Assembly (NCBI GenBank): GCA_009838075.1
Contig: VXSG01000005.1
Span: 1 to 64,000 of the forward strand
Direction: 5' to 3'
Length of the DNA: 64,000 nt
Origin: Boseongicola sp. SB0665_bin_10
GTDB lineage: Bacteria; Pseudomonadota; Alphaproteobacteria; Rhodobacterales; Rhodobacteraceae
Positions 35,962-49,379 of the stretch are shown in pieces; the stretch's first letter is position 1; every line of letters begins with the position of its first letter. A program made the translations under genes and the position numbers. The notes below the pieces were generated by a model, which was given only the letters and a program-made list of their open reading frames with translations, was not told where the DNA came from and made no database searches.

Positions 35962-37296
35962 TCAAGCGTCGTAGATCTGGGCCACACGGTCGACGGCGGC
36001 ATCCACGGACAGCCTTTCGCTTTCGCCGGTTCGCCGAGACACCAGTTCGACGACCCCCTGCGCGAGGTCGCGAGGTCCGACCGTGATCCGCCACGGGAGC
36101 CCGATCAGGTCCATGGTGGCAAACTTGGCCCCCGGCCGCTCTTCGGTATCGTCGTAGAGCGGATCCAGTCCGCGTTCGATCAGCGCCGCCTCCAGCCGTT
36201 CGCTGGCGGCGTCCGTTCCTGCGTCCCCTTGCCTGAGATTCACGATTCCCGCGTGGAACGGTGTCACGCCTTCGGGCCAGATGATGCCCTTCCCGTCGTG
36301 GCTTGCCTCGATGATCGCGCCAAGAAGGCGGCTGACGCCAATGCCGTGCGATCCCATGTGAACCGCGACATCGTTCCCGTCAGCGTCCTGGACAGTTGCA
36401 CCCATGGGCTCGGAATACTTGGTGCCGAAATAGAATATCTGTCCCACCTCGATGCCACGTGCCGACCGGCGTCTCTCTTCCGGGATCTCGTTGAAGAGCG
36501 CCTCGTCATGGGTTTCGTCGGTTCGGGCATAGCGCGACGTGAACTCCTCGAGCACGGCCTGGCACTGCGCCTTGTCGCCGTAGTCGATCTCCCGGTCGCC
36601 GATCTTCAGTTCCGTGATCGCGCTGTCGAAGAAGACCTCCGACTCTCCCGTCTCGGCGAGAACGAGAAACTCATGCGTGTCATCGCCGCCAATCGGTCCG
36701 GAATCGGCGCGCATCGGAATCGCCTGCAATCCCATTCGTTCGTACGTGCGAAGATAGCTGACGAGGTGACGATTGTAGGCATGCATGGCGTCCGCCTTCG
36801 TCAAGTCGAAGTTGTAGCCATCCTTCATGTAGAATTCGCGACCGCGCATGATGCCGAAGCGGGGCCGGATCTCGTCCCGGAACTTCCACTGGATCTGGTA
36901 CATCGTCAGCGGAAGCTCGCGGTAGGAAGAGACATGCGCGCGGAAGATGTCGGTGACGAGTTCCTCGGCCGTGGGCGTGTACAGGATGTCGCGATCATGG
37001 CGGTCCCGGATGCGAAGCATCTCTTCGCCGTAATCGTCGTAGCGTCCGCTTTCGCGCCAGAGATCCGCCGACTGAAGCGTGGGCATCAGCATCGGAATGT
37101 GGCCGGCACGCTGCTGTTCCTCGTGGATGATGTCCTCGATCTTTCTCAACACCTTGAAGCCGAGGGGAAGCCAGGAGTAGATGCCGGCCGACGCCTGCTT
37201 GATCATGCCCGCGCGAAGCATGTAGCGGTGCGAAACGATCTGCGCCTCGGCGGGCGTTTCCTTGAGAACAGGAAGGAAGTAGCGGGAAAGGCGCAT
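35962..37296 (-). CDS. proS: Prolyl-tRNA synthetase (short alphaproteobacterial form)
   Basis: A 444-residue class II synthetase charging tRNA-Pro. ATG 37296 gives [30 protein letters not shown], the usual start. Motif 2 is [29 protein letters not shown] and motif 3 includes [14 protein letters not shown]. It lacks the long editing insertion of the E. coli enzyme, as is normal for alphaproteobacteria. In many relatives proS directly precedes lolC/E; here lolC/E is 13 kb away. Confidence 0.95.
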   Translation of the reverse strand: MRLSRYFLPVLKETPAEAQIVSHRYMLRAGMIKQASAGIYSWLPLGFKVLRKIEDIIHEEQQRAGHIPMLMPTLQSADLWRESGRYDDYGEEMLRIRDRHDRDILYTPTAEELVTDIFRAHVSSYRELPLTMYQIQWKFRDEIRPRFGIMRGREFYMKDGYNFDLTKADAMHAYNRHLVSYLRTYERMGLQAIPMRADSGPIGGDDTHEFLVLAETGESEVFFDSAITELKIGDREIDYGDKAQCQAVLEEFTSRYARTDETHDEALFNEIPEERRRSARGIEVGQIFYFGTKYSEPMGATVQDADGNDVAVHMGSHGIGVSRLLGAIIEASHDGKGIIWPEGVTPFHAGIVNLRQGDAGTDAASERLEAALIERGLDPLYDDTEERPGAKFATMDLIGLPWRITVGPRDLAQGVVELVSRRTGESERLSVDAAVDRVAQIYDA

Positions 37297-37429
37297 GGGG
37301 CATGATCCTCGAAAATTCCAGCCTCGAACTACGTCATGCGATCTTGCTGGACAAGAAGCCCTTGAGAGATTGCTGCCGCCCATGCGTGAACGCGCGAAAC
37401 CGAAGGCATCAAGCCGGTCATTGAGGTGT

Positions 37430-37450
37430 CCGCAGGAGCCGCCCCTGCGG
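37430..37450. other. Hairpin in the proS/AI-2E permease divergent region
   Basis: CCGCAGG-AGCCGCC-CCTGCGG is a perfect 7-bp stem with a 7-nt loop. It lies in the 290-base interval 37297-37586 between divergent genes, which otherwise shows nothing recognisable. Confidence 0.35.
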
Positions 37451-37586
37451 CGGGAGACCACATGGATGCCTGCCGGGAAGCGCGGACTCCGCCAGGCAAG
37501 GGAGGTGCGGCATAGGGAGAAGGTCACCCATCACCTTGCGCCGACCCGGCCGGACTGCCAAACAAGGGCGCGAAAGGAGCGATTGA

Positions 37587-38654
37587 TTGGCACTTGCGGC
37601 AAGAACGCAGCTGACGGCCTGGGGCATCGCCATGGCGGTGTTTCTCGCTGTCATGTGGCTTCTCGGCGACGTCATCCTGCCTTTCGTCATCGGTGCGGCC
37701 ATTGCCTACTGCCTCGATCCGTTCGCGGACCGGCTGGAACGGCTGGGATGCTCTCGGGCGATTGCCACGGGCATCATCACGTTCCTGGCCATTTTCGCGT
37801 TCTGCGTCACCATACTCCTGATTTTGCCCTCGCTCCTGAACCAGGCTGCCGGTCTCGTGGCGGCGGCACCCGTGATCGCATCGGAGCTGCAAGCGTTCGT
37901 GCTCGAAAGAATCCCGGCACTCGGGGACGCGAACTCGACGATTCGGCGCTCCCTTGCCACTCTCGGAGAGACGGTCCAAGCCAGGGGCGGCGAACTCCTG
38001 AACACTGTCATTGCCTCGTTCTCGGGCATCGTGAATCTCCTGGTCCTGATCGTCGTGGTACCCGTGGTCGCTTTCTACCTGCTTTACGACTGGGACAGAA
38101 TCGTCACCAAGATCGATTCGCTCCTGCCCCTCGATCACGCGCCGACAATCCGGCGCATTGCCAGCGACATTGACAAGACCATGGCCGGTTTCGTGCGCGG
38201 CCAGGGCACCGTCTGCCTGATCCTGGGCATCTACTATGCCGTTGCCTTGATGCTGGTCGGGCTGAATTTCGGGCTGGTGGTGGGCGCGGTTGCCGGAGTC
38301 CTGACATTCATTCCCTATGTCGGCGCCCTCGTGGGCGGTGCGTTGGCCATTGGTCTCGCCCTCTTCCAGTTCTGGGGAGACTGGCTCTGGATCCTGCTGG
38401 TCTACGCGATCTTCCAGTCCGGCCAGTTCGTCGAGGGCAACATCCTGACGCCGCGCCTTGTCGGTTCCTCGGTTGGACTGCATCCCGTCTGGCTGATCTT
38501 CTCGCTGTCGGCTTTCGGCGCACTGTTCGGATTCGTGGGACTTCTTGTCGCTGTTCCCGTTGCCGCCGCCATTGGCGTGATTTCTCGATTTTGCATTGAG
38601 CAATACAGGGAAAGCCGCCTCTACAAGGGTGTGACGGGACGGGACGACAACTGA
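37587..38654 (+). CDS. AI-2E family transporter (PerM-like)
   Basis: A 355-residue membrane protein. It has the family arrangement of paired N-terminal spans, a soluble hairpin region (residues 80-150) and the C-terminal block with VGAVAGVLTFIPYVGALVGG and FVEGNILTPRLVG, the signature of the PF01594 family. The TTG start at 37587 is supported by AAAGGAG eight bases earlier. Members export autoinducer-2 or exchange ions, and the actual substrate is uncertain. The stop is 3 bases before hdaA, so the genes are co-transcribed. Confidence 0.88.
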   Translation: MALAARTQLTAWGIAMAVFLAVMWLLGDVILPFVIGAAIAYCLDPFADRLERLGCSRAIATGIITFLAIFAFCVTILLILPSLLNQAAGLVAAAPVIASELQAFVLERIPALGDANSTIRRSLATLGETVQARGGELLNTVIASFSGIVNLLVLIVVVPVVAFYLLYDWDRIVTKIDSLLPLDHAPTIRRIASDIDKTMAGFVRGQGTVCLILGIYYAVALMLVGLNFGLVVGAVAGVLTFIPYVGALVGGALAIGLALFQFWGDWLWILLVYAIFQSGQFVEGNILTPRLVGSSVGLHPVWLIFSLSAFGALFGFVGLLVAVPVAAAIGVISRFCIEQYRESRLYKGVTGRDDN

Positions 38655-38657
38655 GGC

Positions 38658-39332
38658 ATGGTGCGACAACTGATCCTGGATCTGTCGGTTCGGACCTCCC
38701 TTGGTCGGGGAGACTTCCTTGTCTCGGCGGTCAATCAACTCGCCCTGGCCCGGCTGGAGGAACCCGCGACCTGGCCCAACGGAAAGTTGGTTCTCGTCGG
38801 GCCGGAAGGTGCCGGCAAGACCCATCTGGCCCACATCTGGGCGGAGCAGGAGGGCGCGCGCCTCATGCGGCCGCCGGATCTGGAAAGGCTGGACATTGGC
38901 AGCATCGACGAATCCGTGTCCCTCGACGACGCAGACAGGATCGAAAGCACTGTCGAAAGGGCGTTGCTTCATCTGCACAACCAGGTCGCCGCGTCGGGTC
39001 ATTGCCTGCTGCTCACCGCCCGCCGCGCGCCGCGTTACTGGAACGTCGGCCTTCCTGACCTGAGAAGCCGCATGGAAGCGACGGACGTGGTACGCATCGA
39101 CGCGCCAGACGAAGCCCTGCTTGCCGCGGTGTTGATGAAGCTCTTTGCGGATCGCCAGAACGCCGTGACGCCATCGGCAATCAGCTGGCTGGCCAGGCAT
39201 ATGGACCGTTCCTTTGCGGAAGCGCAGCGCATCGTGGCCGCGATTGACGCCCGTGCGCTTGCAGAACGTCGCAAGGTCACGCGCGACCTCGCCGCAGATG
39301 TGCTGGACAAGCACCGGGACAAGGGTCCATAA
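38658..39332 (+). CDS. hdaA: DnaA-like regulatory inactivator HdaA
   Basis: A 224-residue AAA+ protein homologous to the DnaA ATPase domain but without the DNA-binding domain. The N-terminal [19 protein letters not shown] includes the clamp-binding QLxLDL-type motif, and Walker A is GPEGAGKTH. Lid-domain helices follow. Hda proteins bind the beta clamp and stimulate ATP hydrolysis by DnaA to prevent re-initiation. It follows the AI-2E permease by 3 bases and precedes ppk by 40. Confidence 0.9.
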   Translation: MVRQLILDLSVRTSLGRGDFLVSAVNQLALARLEEPATWPNGKLVLVGPEGAGKTHLAHIWAEQEGARLMRPPDLERLDIGSIDESVSLDDADRIESTVERALLHLHNQVAASGHCLLLTARRAPRYWNVGLPDLRSRMEATDVVRIDAPDEALLAAVLMKLFADRQNAVTPSAISWLARHMDRSFAEAQRIVAAIDARALAERRKVTRDLAADVLDKHRDKGP

Positions 39333-39372
39333 TCGTCATTCCCCTGGAACATTGACGGTCACGACGGGTGCC

Positions 39373-41550
39373 ATGAACGCGTTCACCAACTTTCTGTCTG
39401 CCCCGATGCCCCGGCCAAAGGAGTTGAGGGGCAAGGACTTCTCCGGTCCGGACCGTTTCATCAACCGGGAATTGTCGTGGCTCGCCTTCAACCGGCGCGT
39501 GCTGGAAGAGGCGAAGAATCCGCGCGTTCCGCTCCTGGAACGCCTGAGGTTCCTGTCGATCTCCGCGACAAACCTGGACGAATTCTACACCGTGCGCGTG
39601 GCCGGGTTGCGCGAGCTTGCGCATACCGGGAACACGACACCTGCGGCGGACGGCCTTTCGCCCGCCGAGCAACTCGTCCTGATCGACACCGACACGCGTC
39701 GGCTGGAGAACGAGCAACAGGAGGTCTGGGAGACGCTGCGCACGGAAATGGCAAGGCACAGAATTTGCCTTCTGGCACGCGAGGAACTGTCCAAGGCAGA
39801 CAAGACGCATCTCGAACACTTCTTCCTCAGTCAAGTCTTCCCGATCCTGTCGCCGCTGGCCATCGATCCGGCGCACCCGTTCCCGTTCATCGCGAACGAG
39901 GGATACTCGCTTGCGCTGGAACTGCGCCGCCGGACGGACAAGCGGGCGCTGCGTGCGCTCCTGCCGGTGCCCGCCCAGGTTCAGCGTTTCGTGGCGCTTC
40001 CCGCAATGGATGGCATGCATCGGTTCATTCCCCTGGAAGAATTGCTGCTCCTTCATCTCGACAGGCTGTTTCCGGGCTACGAGATGGTCGGGCACTGCAC
40101 CTTTCGCGTGCTTCGCGACAGCGACCTGGAACTCGAGGAAGAGGCGGAAGACCTGGTCCGCGAATTCGAGGTGGCGTTGAAGCGCCGCAGGCGTGGCGAA
40201 GTGGTCCGGCTGACCATGTCGGAAGGCGCTCCGCAAGGACTCCGCCGGGTCATCATGGAGGAGCTTCGGGTCTCCGAAGCCGAGGTTCTTGAACTGGCGG
40301 TACTTCTGGGTCTGGGCGATCTGAACGAGCTCGTACTCGACGAGCGCTACGATCTTCTATGGCCGGCGTTCCTGCCTCGAGTGCCCGAAAGGGTGCAGGA
40401 CCACGATGGCGACATGTTCGCGGCCATACGCCAAAAGGACATGCTGCTGCACCATCCCTACGAGACCTTCGACATGGTCGTTCGTTTCCTGGCGCAGGCC
40501 GCGCGGGACCCCGACGTGGTCGCGATCAAGCAGACGCTCTACAGGACGTCTCGCAACTCGCCCATCGTCGACGCGCTTTGCGAGGCGGCGGAAGACGGAA
40601 AGTCGGTCACGGCACTTGTCGAGCTCAAGGCGCGGTTCGACGAGGCCGCCAACATCCGGCAGTCGCGGCGGCTGGAACGGTCAGGGGCCCACGTCGTCTA
40701 CGGGTTCCTGCACTACAAGACGCATGCCAAGATATCGACCGTAGTACGCCGCGAAGGCGGCGAACTGGTCACGTACACGCATTTCGGTACCGGAAACTAC
40801 CATCCTGACACCGCGAAGATCTACACGGATCTTTCGCTCTTCACCTGCGATGCGGCGCTGGGCCGTGATGCAACGAAAGTGTTCAACTACCTGTCCGGCT
40901 ACGCGCAGCCGGAAGGCATGGAGAACCTGCGAATCTCGCCAATCAGCCTGAAAGACACGATTCTGGAGCGGATTGCCGTTGAGGCCGGACACGCGCGTGC
41001 CGGTCGACCGGCAATGATCTGGGCCAAGATGAATTCGCTCATCGATCCAGACGTAATCGACGCGCTCTATCATGCCAGCCAGGCCGGTGTCGAAATCGAC
41101 CTGGTCGTCAGGGGCAATTGCGGCCTCAGGCCGGGAATCAAGGGGCTGTCCGAGAACATTCGCGTGAAGTCCGTGGTCGGGCGGTTTCTTGAGCACAGCC
41201 GGATCGTCTGCTTTGGCGCTGGCCTTGGCCTGCCGCACAAGAAGGCGAGGGTCTACATCTCTTCTGCCGACTGGATGGGGCGGAACCTGAACCGACGAGT
41301 CGAAACGCTTGTCGAATGCACGAACCCGACGGTCAAGGCGCAGATCGTGAGGCAGATCATGGCCGCAAACCTGGCGGACGTCGCGCAAAGCTGGATTCTT
41401 GGTCCCGATGGCGGCTACTCCCGTGCGGAAGTGCCCGAGAACGAGACGGCGTTCAGCTGCCATCGGTTCTTCATGGAGAATCCGTCCCTGTCCGGACGTG
41501 GGTCTGCCGGGGCGGCGGATGTGCCTGCCCTGACTCACAGCGAGGAATAG
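39373..41550 (+). CDS. ppk: Polyphosphate kinase
   Basis: A 725-residue PPK1. The N-terminal domain starts [19 protein letters not shown]. The catalytic core has two phospholipase-D-like modules: KTHAKI holds the phospho-accepting His and is followed by [20 protein letters not shown]; the second module has [32 protein letters not shown]. It makes polyphosphate reversibly from ATP. It converges with dnaE. Confidence 0.95.
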   Translation: MNAFTNFLSAPMPRPKELRGKDFSGPDRFINRELSWLAFNRRVLEEAKNPRVPLLERLRFLSISATNLDEFYTVRVAGLRELAHTGNTTPAADGLSPAEQLVLIDTDTRRLENEQQEVWETLRTEMARHRICLLAREELSKADKTHLEHFFLSQVFPILSPLAIDPAHPFPFIANEGYSLALELRRRTDKRALRALLPVPAQVQRFVALPAMDGMHRFIPLEELLLLHLDRLFPGYEMVGHCTFRVLRDSDLELEEEAEDLVREFEVALKRRRRGEVVRLTMSEGAPQGLRRVIMEELRVSEAEVLELAVLLGLGDLNELVLDERYDLLWPAFLPRVPERVQDHDGDMFAAIRQKDMLLHHPYETFDMVVRFLAQAARDPDVVAIKQTLYRTSRNSPIVDALCEAAEDGKSVTALVELKARFDEAANIRQSRRLERSGAHVVYGFLHYKTHAKISTVVRREGGELVTYTHFGTGNYHPDTAKIYTDLSLFTCDAALGRDATKVFNYLSGYAQPEGMENLRISPISLKDTILERIAVEAGHARAGRPAMIWAKMNSLIDPDVIDALYHASQAGVEIDLVVRGNCGLRPGIKGLSENIRVKSVVGRFLEHSRIVCFGAGLGLPHKKARVYISSADWMGRNLNRRVETLVECTNPTVKAQIVRQIMAANLADVAQSWILGPDGGYSRAEVPENETAFSCHRFFMENPSLSGRGSAGAADVPALTHSEE

Positions 41551-41575
41551 CGGTCGCGTCCATCCGCCAATCCGA

Positions 41576-41602
41576 AGGGCGCGTCGCCATGGGACGCGCC
41601 CT
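41576..41602. terminator. Hairpin between convergent ppk and dnaE
   Basis: AGGGCGCGTC and GACGCGCCCT form a perfect 10-bp GC-rich stem with a 7-nt loop. It is the only structured element in the 146-base convergent gap and probably acts as a bidirectional terminator or mRNA end, though neither side has a T-run. Confidence 0.5.
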
Positions 41603-41696
41603 CCCAGCCGGGTCAATCCAGGGAATCAGCCGGACCGAATTCGTGCTCCGGTCACGCGAGACGGCGGCGGATGGAGGCCCCGAACGAGCCGCGCGC

Positions 41697-45167
<3,471 letters not shown>

Positions 45168-45257
45168 GGCACGACCTTAGGGTCGCCTTGACCGGAGGGA
45201 AAGACGACCATCGATTTGTCTCGTTCCTTCGGCAGTTTTCCGACATATGTTGGCATC

Positions 45258-45917
45258 ATGTTGCTGCACGTGCACGGCCTGAAGAAGGGCTTTCCCGGAA
45301 GCGAGCGCAAGATCACGGTGCTCGATGGCGTGTCGCTGTCGCTTGACTCGGGCGAAGTCGTGGCGCTGACCGGTGAAAGCGGTTCCGGCAAGTCCACGCT
45401 CCTGCACATCATCGCGGGGCTCGAGCCAGCGGATGACGGATCGGTCCTTTTTGACGGGGAAGACATCTGCCTCATGGATGATGGCGGGCGGGCGGCACTG
45501 CGCCGGCACGCGATCAGCATCGTCTTCCAGCAATTCAACCTGATTCCCTCGCTGAACGTGCGCCAGAACCTCGTCTTCCATGCCCGCCTGGCCGGACGCG
45601 CCGCATCGCTCGACCTGCCGGCACTCGCCACGTCGCTCGGCCTCGCGGACCATCTCGAGAAATTCCCGGAAGACCTCTCCGGAGGGGAGCAGCAGCGCGT
45701 TGCAATCGGTCGCGCGGTTGCGAGCGAACCGAGACTGGTGCTGGCCGACGAGCCCACCGGAAACCTGGACGAGGACACCGGGCAGGCGGTCTACGACCTC
45801 TTGCTGGCCCTCGCCCGCAGAACGGGCGCCGCGCTCCTGATTGCCACTCATTCCATGCGCCTGGCAGGGGCGGCCGACAGGCGCGTGCACCTGAGTCACG
45901 GAAAGCTGACAAAGTGA
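45258..45917 (+). CDS. ABC ATPase of a LolD/MacB-type efflux or Att-like system
   Basis: A 219-residue ATPase similar to LolD: Walker [10 protein letters not shown], signature [11 protein letters not shown], Walker [14 protein letters not shown], switch ATHSMRLAG. It overlaps by four bases the large permease that follows, which in turn overlaps a lipocalin-like gene. The three-gene set is distinct from the true lolD cluster at 22.9-24.8 kb. ATG 45258 is chosen because similarity begins there. Confidence 0.88.
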   Translation: MLLHVHGLKKGFPGSERKITVLDGVSLSLDSGEVVALTGESGSGKSTLLHIIAGLEPADDGSVLFDGEDICLMDDGGRAALRRHAISIVFQQFNLIPSLNVRQNLVFHARLAGRAASLDLPALATSLGLADHLEKFPEDLSGGEQQRVAIGRAVASEPRLVLADEPTGNLDEDTGQAVYDLLLALARRTGAALLIATHSMRLAGAADRRVHLSHGKLTK

Positions 45918-48316
45918 TCGGTCCGGTTTTCACCGCGCTTCTGTCCCACTGGCGACGACGCCCGTTCCAGCTGGCAACGCTCTTGCTGGGCCTTTCGCTC
46001 GCCACCGCGCTCTGGTCCGGCGTGCAGGCAATCAATGCCGAAGCCCGCAAGTCCTATGCAGAGGCTGCCGGCATTCTTGGCGGCGGCGGGCTCTCCGAGC
46101 TCGTTCGGACCGACGGCGGCATGATTCCGGTCAAGACCTACACGACCCTTCGAAGGGCTGGCTGGCTTGCAAGCCCGCTTGTCGATGGATGGCTGTCCGC
46201 AGATGGTGGTCGCGTACGGATTCTGGGCATGGATCCGTTCACAATTCCTCAGGACACAAGCATCGCAGCCTCCGTCGAACCGAGCCTCTACCCGGAACTG
46301 GTCGGCAAGAACGGGGTGCTCCTTGCCAACCCGGCAACGGCGGCCCGGCTGCCAGATCTCGAGGACAGGCTTCGCGCAATCGACGGCCTTGCCCCGAACA
46401 TTGTCCTTGCCGACATCACGACCGCGCAAGAACTGCTGGGCGTGGAGGGCTTCAGCAGGATGTTCCTGGCGCCCGTCCAACCGCTGCTTCGCCCCGATCT
46501 TGCGTCCCTGGCACCCGAACTCGCGATCAGGCCGCCGTCCACGGCCAACGATCTCGGACGCCTTACGGACAGCTTCCACCTGAACCTGACCGCATTCGGG
46601 CTCCTGTCGTTTGCGGTCGGCCTCGCAATCGTGCACGGCTCCGTGGGTCTCGCGTTCGAACAGCGCCGCCCCGTCCTGCGCACGCTGAGGGCGCTCGGGG
46701 TTTCCGCCCGCCGCATTGTCCTTTGCCTGATCTTCGAGTTGTTGACGCTGGCGCTGGTTGCCGGTGCGCTGGGAATCATTGTCGGTTACGTCATGGCGGC
46801 CGCACTGCTTCCCGATGTCGCCGCCACGCTTCGCGGTCTTTACGGCGCGACCGTCAACGACGCGCTTACGCTCTCGCCGCTCTGGTGGCTGGGCGGCGTA
46901 GGCATCGCGTGCGTAGGCACTGCCCTGGCCGCCACGAACGGATTGTGGCGCATCGCCAGGATGCCTCCCCTCTCACCGGCCCGTCCACGCGCATGGATCA
47001 TGGCCAGCGGCCGCGCCATGCGCTGGCAGGCGGCAGGCGCAGCCATCTGCCTGGCTGCCGCCATTTGCGTCGCGACCTTCGGCGGCGGTCTCGCAAGCGG
47101 CTTCGTTCTCGTTGGCGGCTTTCTCGCTGCAGCCGCGCTTCTTCTTCCGATGGTCCTGTCGTCGCTCATCGCCGTCGCGGCCCGGTGGTCATGGGGTCCG
47201 GTCGGCCAGTGGTTCTGGGCCGACACGCGACAGCAGCTGCCAGGCCTTTCGCTGGCGCTCATGGCGCTGCTTCTGGCGCTTGCGGCAAATGTCGGCGTGG
47301 GAACCATGGTTGCGAGCTTCCGCGCCACGTTTTCCGGCTGGCTCGATCAGCGCCTCGTCAGCGACCTCTACGTTTCGTTGGAGGACGAAGCGGACATTCC
47401 TGCATTCATGGCGTTTCTCGAAGGCAAGTCGGAAGCCGTCCTTCCGATCTGGCATGTCGACGCAGAAGTCATGGGCGCACCCGCCGAAATCTATGGCGTG
47501 GCCGATCACCCCGTCTATGCCGCGAACTGGCCGCTCCTGTCGGCCCTGCCGGACACCTGGGACCGAATCGCAGGGGGCTCGGGAGCATTGGTCAACGAGC
47601 AGCTTGCGAGACGCGAGGGATTGTCGGTTGAAGACGGACTGCCCCTGCCCGGCGGTTGGACGACGACGGTCATCGGCATCTACAGCGACTACGGCAATCC
47701 CCTGGGACAGGTCGTCCTGTCGCTTGGAGACCTTGCTCGCCATTACCCGGACGTGGACCGCTCGAACTTTGGCATCCTCGTGCCTGAGCAGGGCAAGGAG
47801 GCCCTGACGGCCGCGCTGACGGAGGAATTCGAATTGCCCGAGAGCAGTGTAACCGATCAAGGCGCCGTCAAGGAGTTCTCGCTGTCGATCTTCGAACGGA
47901 CCTTTGCCGTCACGGGCGCCCTCAACGTCCTCACCCTCGCCGTTGCGGGCATCGCCATCCTGACGAGCCTGCTCACGCTCGCCTCGATGCGCTTGCCGCA
48001 ACTGGCACCCGTCTGGGCGCTCGGTCTCACCCGAACGACGCTCGGGAGGCTCGAATTCATCCGCGCACTGGTTCTCGCGGCACTTACCTTCACGTTCGCA
48101 CTGCCCGTCGGCCTTGTGCTCGCATGGATGCTGCTGGCGATCATCAATGTCGAGGCGTTCGGCTGGCGACTGCCGATGCACTTCTTTCCGCTGGACTGGG
48201 TCCGGCTCGGCGCGTTGTCCCTCGGGGCCGCAGGGCTTGCGTGCATCTGGCCCGCGTACAAGCTCGCGAAGCGTCCGCCCGCAGATCTCGCCCGGGTGTT
48301 CAGCCATGAACGCTAG
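45914..48316 (+). CDS. FtsX/MacB-type ABC permease, 800 residues
   Basis: A long permease with duplicated halves. TM1 is at about 17-37 and the first extracytoplasmic domain about 45-225. A three-span bundle follows at about 230-340 (with VGLAFEQRRPVLRTLRALGVSARRIVLCLIFELL, the FtsX motif). Central spans lie at about 370-425, the second extracytoplasmic domain at about 480-655, and a C-terminal bundle with LTLASMRLPQLAPVWALGLTR follows. This duplicated form is typical of exporters like AttF/AttG or YbbP. It is translationally coupled to its ATPase and to the downstream lipocalin-like gene. Confidence 0.85.
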   Translation: MIGPVFTALLSHWRRRPFQLATLLLGLSLATALWSGVQAINAEARKSYAEAAGILGGGGLSELVRTDGGMIPVKTYTTLRRAGWLASPLVDGWLSADGGRVRILGMDPFTIPQDTSIAASVEPSLYPELVGKNGVLLANPATAARLPDLEDRLRAIDGLAPNIVLADITTAQELLGVEGFSRMFLAPVQPLLRPDLASLAPELAIRPPSTANDLGRLTDSFHLNLTAFGLLSFAVGLAIVHGSVGLAFEQRRPVLRTLRALGVSARRIVLCLIFELLTLALVAGALGIIVGYVMAAALLPDVAATLRGLYGATVNDALTLSPLWWLGGVGIACVGTALAATNGLWRIARMPPLSPARPRAWIMASGRAMRWQAAGAAICLAAAICVATFGGGLASGFVLVGGFLAAAALLLPMVLSSLIAVAARWSWGPVGQWFWADTRQQLPGLSLALMALLLALAANVGVGTMVASFRATFSGWLDQRLVSDLYVSLEDEADIPAFMAFLEGKSEAVLPIWHVDAEVMGAPAEIYGVADHPVYAANWPLLSALPDTWDRIAGGSGALVNEQLARREGLSVEDGLPLPGGWTTTVIGIYSDYGNPLGQVVLSLGDLARHYPDVDRSNFGILVPEQGKEALTAALTEEFELPESSVTDQGAVKEFSLSIFERTFAVTGALNVLTLAVAGIAILTSLLTLASMRLPQLAPVWALGLTRTTLGRLEFIRALVLAALTFTFALPVGLVLAWMLLAIINVEAFGWRLPMHFFPLDWVRLGALSLGAAGLACIWPAYKLAKRPPADLARVFSHER

Positions 48317-49340
48317 CGCGCTCCTGCCGATCCTGTTCTGCATCATGCCGCAACTGGCCTTGGCTCAGGGCTTTGCCGAGCTCGGCCAGACAGCTGAGGG
48401 CTACGCCCTGCCCGACCCGACGACGCGCTTCACGTTTCCGGACGACCATGGCGCGCACCGGGAGTTTCGGATTGAATGGTGGTACGTGACCGCGAATCTC
48501 AGGGACGCCGATGGCACTGAGTACGGCATCCAATGGACGCTGTTCCGGAACGCGCTTTCTCCGAGCGGCAGGCCCGAGGACCAGGCGTGGATGGGGCATG
48601 CAGCCGTTGCAACGCCGGCGGGCCACCTCTTTGCGGAGCGCCTGGCACGCGGCGGCATCGGACAGGCCGGCGTGACGGCGGCGCCGTTCGAGGCATTCAT
48701 CGACGAGTGGCGCATGGCCGGCCCGGACCTGGCAAACGTGAGCGTTACGGCCCAAAGCCATGAATTCCGATACGACCTCGACCTGTCGAGCGAAGGACCT
48801 CTCGTGCCGCAGGGCGAACACGGTTTCTCGGTCAAGTCGACCGTTGGACAGGCCAGCCACTACTACTCGCAGCCGTTCTATTCGGTCACAGGCACGCTGA
48901 GCCTGCCAGAGGGCGAGGCTCACGTCACGGGACGGGCCTGGCTGGACCGGGAATGGTACTCGCAGGCCCTTGCCCTGGACCAGACCGGCTGGGACTGGAT
49001 TTCGCTCCACCTCCCGGACGGCGAAAAGCTGATGGGCTACCGTTTGCGCGACCGTACGGGAGGCACATATGTCTTCGGCACATGGATTGCCGCAGACGGA
49101 TCGCCCGAGCCGCTTCGGGTCGGTTCTCTCGAGATGACTCCGGTCGAATGGGCAGAGGTTGCCGGACGACAACTCCCGGTAGCCTGGGACATTGCGCACG
49201 GGGCGCGAGGCATCGCGATCCGCGCCGAGGCAATCTACCCGCAGAGCTGGATGGGCACGCTAATCCCCTACTGGGAAGGCCCTGTCAGGGCCAGCGGCAG
49301 CCATTCCGGCGAAGGCTATCTCGAACTGACCGGCTACTGA
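48306..49340 (+). CDS. Lipocalin-like CrtC/AttH family secreted protein
   Basis: A 344-residue protein. MNASALLPILFCIMPQLALAQ is a signal peptide. The two-domain lipocalin-like fold of the CrtC (carotenoid hydratase)/AttH family is indicated by FPDDHGAHREFRIEWWYVTANL, SHYYSQPFYSVTGTL, GRAWLDREWYSQAL and GWDWISLHLPDGEKLMGYRLRD. It overlaps the permease by 11 bases. Known Att-type operons pair an ABC exporter with this protein; it may bind a hydrophobic ligand or lipid in the periplasm. No carotenoid genes are near, so a hydratase role is unlikely. Confidence 0.87.
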   Translation: MNASALLPILFCIMPQLALAQGFAELGQTAEGYALPDPTTRFTFPDDHGAHREFRIEWWYVTANLRDADGTEYGIQWTLFRNALSPSGRPEDQAWMGHAAVATPAGHLFAERLARGGIGQAGVTAAPFEAFIDEWRMAGPDLANVSVTAQSHEFRYDLDLSSEGPLVPQGEHGFSVKSTVGQASHYYSQPFYSVTGTLSLPEGEAHVTGRAWLDREWYSQALALDQTGWDWISLHLPDGEKLMGYRLRDRTGGTYVFGTWIAADGSPEPLRVGSLEMTPVEWAEVAGRQLPVAWDIAHGARGIAIRAEAIYPQSWMGTLIPYWEGPVRASGSHSGEGYLELTGY

Positions 49341-49379
49341 CCCCTCGCCAAGCCGCCGGCATCGGGCTAGGGAAGTCCC

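Noticed and set aside
37524-39314. 596-residue minus-strand frame across the AI-2E permease and hdaA genes
   Set aside because: Antisense to two clear genes, with low-complexity charged composition typical of GC-rich shadow frames.
48306-49340. Carotenoid 1,2-hydratase (CrtC) for pigment synthesis
   Set aside because: No other carotenoid or photosynthesis genes are near, a signal peptide is present, and the gene is coupled to an ABC exporter, which fits the AttH-like branch better.
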